Source: Sporosarcina psychrophila (GTDB taxonomy: Bacteria; Bacillota; Bacilli; Bacillales_A; Planococcaceae). Taken from it: a stretch of 64,000 nucleotides of DNA. Below are positions 63,513 to 64,000 of the stretch, one piece after another (within the stretch, counting starts at the first letter, position 1; every line of letters starts with the position of its first letter). The position numbers and the translations under genes were made by a program. The notes beneath the pieces are model-generated. The model was not told the origin of the DNA, searched no databases, and saw nothing but the letters and a program-made list of their open reading frames with translations. The stretch is taken from positions 2,727,001 through 2,791,000 of the forward strand of contig NZ_CP014616.1 of NCBI RefSeq assembly GCF_001590685.1. The letters run 5' to 3'.

Positions 63513-64000
63513 TTAGTTCTTCGATACCTTCATGTCATTCAACAGCGCAGATAATGCGATAAACCGTTCCTTATCGTTGTTATCGAGGGCCTCATCAACC
63601 CTTTTCATAAGCATATCAACGGTCATTAAAGCAGCACTTTCCTCCAGTAATTGTTCTGCAATTTCCCGATCGCCTTCACTTACCTGTAAATAATCCGGAA
63701 GAAAAGGATTTTCCTCACGAACACTCGCATATTCTGGGCAAGAGTGGCTGTTCGAAAAATTTAATTGTATATACATCTTATCATCTGGATGAAGTCTTAA
63801 GTCATGAAATGACTTCTCGGCATCAGCAGTCATTAAGTTCCCTTTATAAAAACGAAACGGAATGCTCTCCGAACCCGTTGTTGACATCACCATCGCCCTT
63901 GGACAGTAATGTGCTTCATCCGTAAAGTGGACGTTTTGCAGAAGCTGTTCGTGGCTTAGAAGGTAATTCAAAATCCACACACATTCACGGCGCTTCAATT
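63513..64000 (-). CDS. ypiB: YpiB, UPF0302 family protein, 5' end beyond the window
   Basis: The visible 162 or so codons match YpiB (UPF0302): KRRECVWILNYL, EAHYCPRAMVMST, SIPFRFYKGNLMTADAEKSFHDLRL. A TTG near 63998 looks like a start but aligns with an internal Leu, so the real start lies past base 64000. The C-terminal part is acidic and helical. Function unknown; it precedes ypiF and the qcr operon. Confidence 0.85.
   Translation of the reverse strand, partial: LKRRECVWILNYLLSHEQLLQNVHFTDEAHYCPRAMVMSTTGSESIPFRFYKGNLMTADAEKSFHDLRLHPDDKMYIQLNFSNSHSCPEYASVREENPFLPDYLQVSEGDREIAEQLLEESAALMTVDMLMKRVDEALDNNDKERFIALSALLNDMKVSKN

Noticed and set aside
1..64000. CRISPR array, prophage, intact IS element or tRNA gene
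   Set aside because: No regularly spaced direct repeats, no phage or transposase genes and no tRNA cloverleaf were recognised. The repeats present are palindromic intergenic cassettes.

Overview
The window is a 64-kb stretch of a low-to-mid GC Firmicutes chromosome. Gene content, gene order and protein sequences point to the order Bacillales, and most probably to a Sporosarcina-like member of the Planococcaceae/Caryophanaceae. This assignment is inferred from recalled Bacillus subtilis synteny and protein resemblance; no database was searched. Nearly everything is core chromosome. I see no prophage, intact insertion sequence, CRISPR array or integrated plasmid. Most genes lie on the minus strand, in tightly packed operons with 4-nt stop/start overlaps.

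Layout. 0-9.9 kb is the 'yqf' block: yqfW, a zinc operon (znuC-znuB-zur), yqfT, cshB-nfo, yqfQ, ispH, trmK-yqfO and cccA. 10-18.5 kb holds an acyl-CoA dehydrogenase with a likely CcpA site, a membrane protein of unknown function, the macromolecular synthesis genes dnaG-sigA, ccpN-ppsR, and a single-chain glycyl-tRNA synthetase behind a T-box. 18.7-28.4 kb holds an orphan ykoF, an HD hydrolase, a cold-shock protein, a small zinc finger, an RNase H-like protein, a phosphoesterase, a rhodanese, the double dynamin dynA, a CheX-like protein and carboxypeptidase M32. 29.4-37.4 kb holds an XPD-like helicase, rlmL, rnpB (RNase P RNA), gpsB and the mitomycin-repair pair mrfB/mrfA. 38.2-50.6 kb holds a DegV protein, recU-ponA, ypoC-nth-dnaD-asnS-aspB-ypmB and dinG. 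50.8-57.6 kb holds panB-panC-panD and dapB-bshA-cca-birA. 57.7-64 kb holds a YitT protein, a zinc membrane protease, ypjA, the qcrABC menaquinol:cytochrome c reductase and ypiF-ypiB.

Functional themes are DNA replication and repair (dnaG, dnaD, nfo, nth, recU, mrfAB, dinG), the envelope (ponA, gpsB, dynA), translation (glyS, asnS, trmK, cca, rnpB, rlmL), coenzyme and thiol synthesis (panBCD, birA, bshA), and respiration (cccA, qcrABC).

The most unusual feature is non-coding. Two diverged copies of a roughly 420-bp element lie 30 kb apart in the same orientation (about 28612-29045 and 58634-59050). Each carries two hairpins about 150 nt apart whose 8-nt loops are exact reverse complements, so they could form a kissing-loop. 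Two stem positions show compensatory changes between the copies. I do not recognise it as a named RNA or mobile element. Other intergenic gaps hold modular inverted-repeat cassettes shared between loci, and one short overlooked gene lies between rnpB and rlmL.
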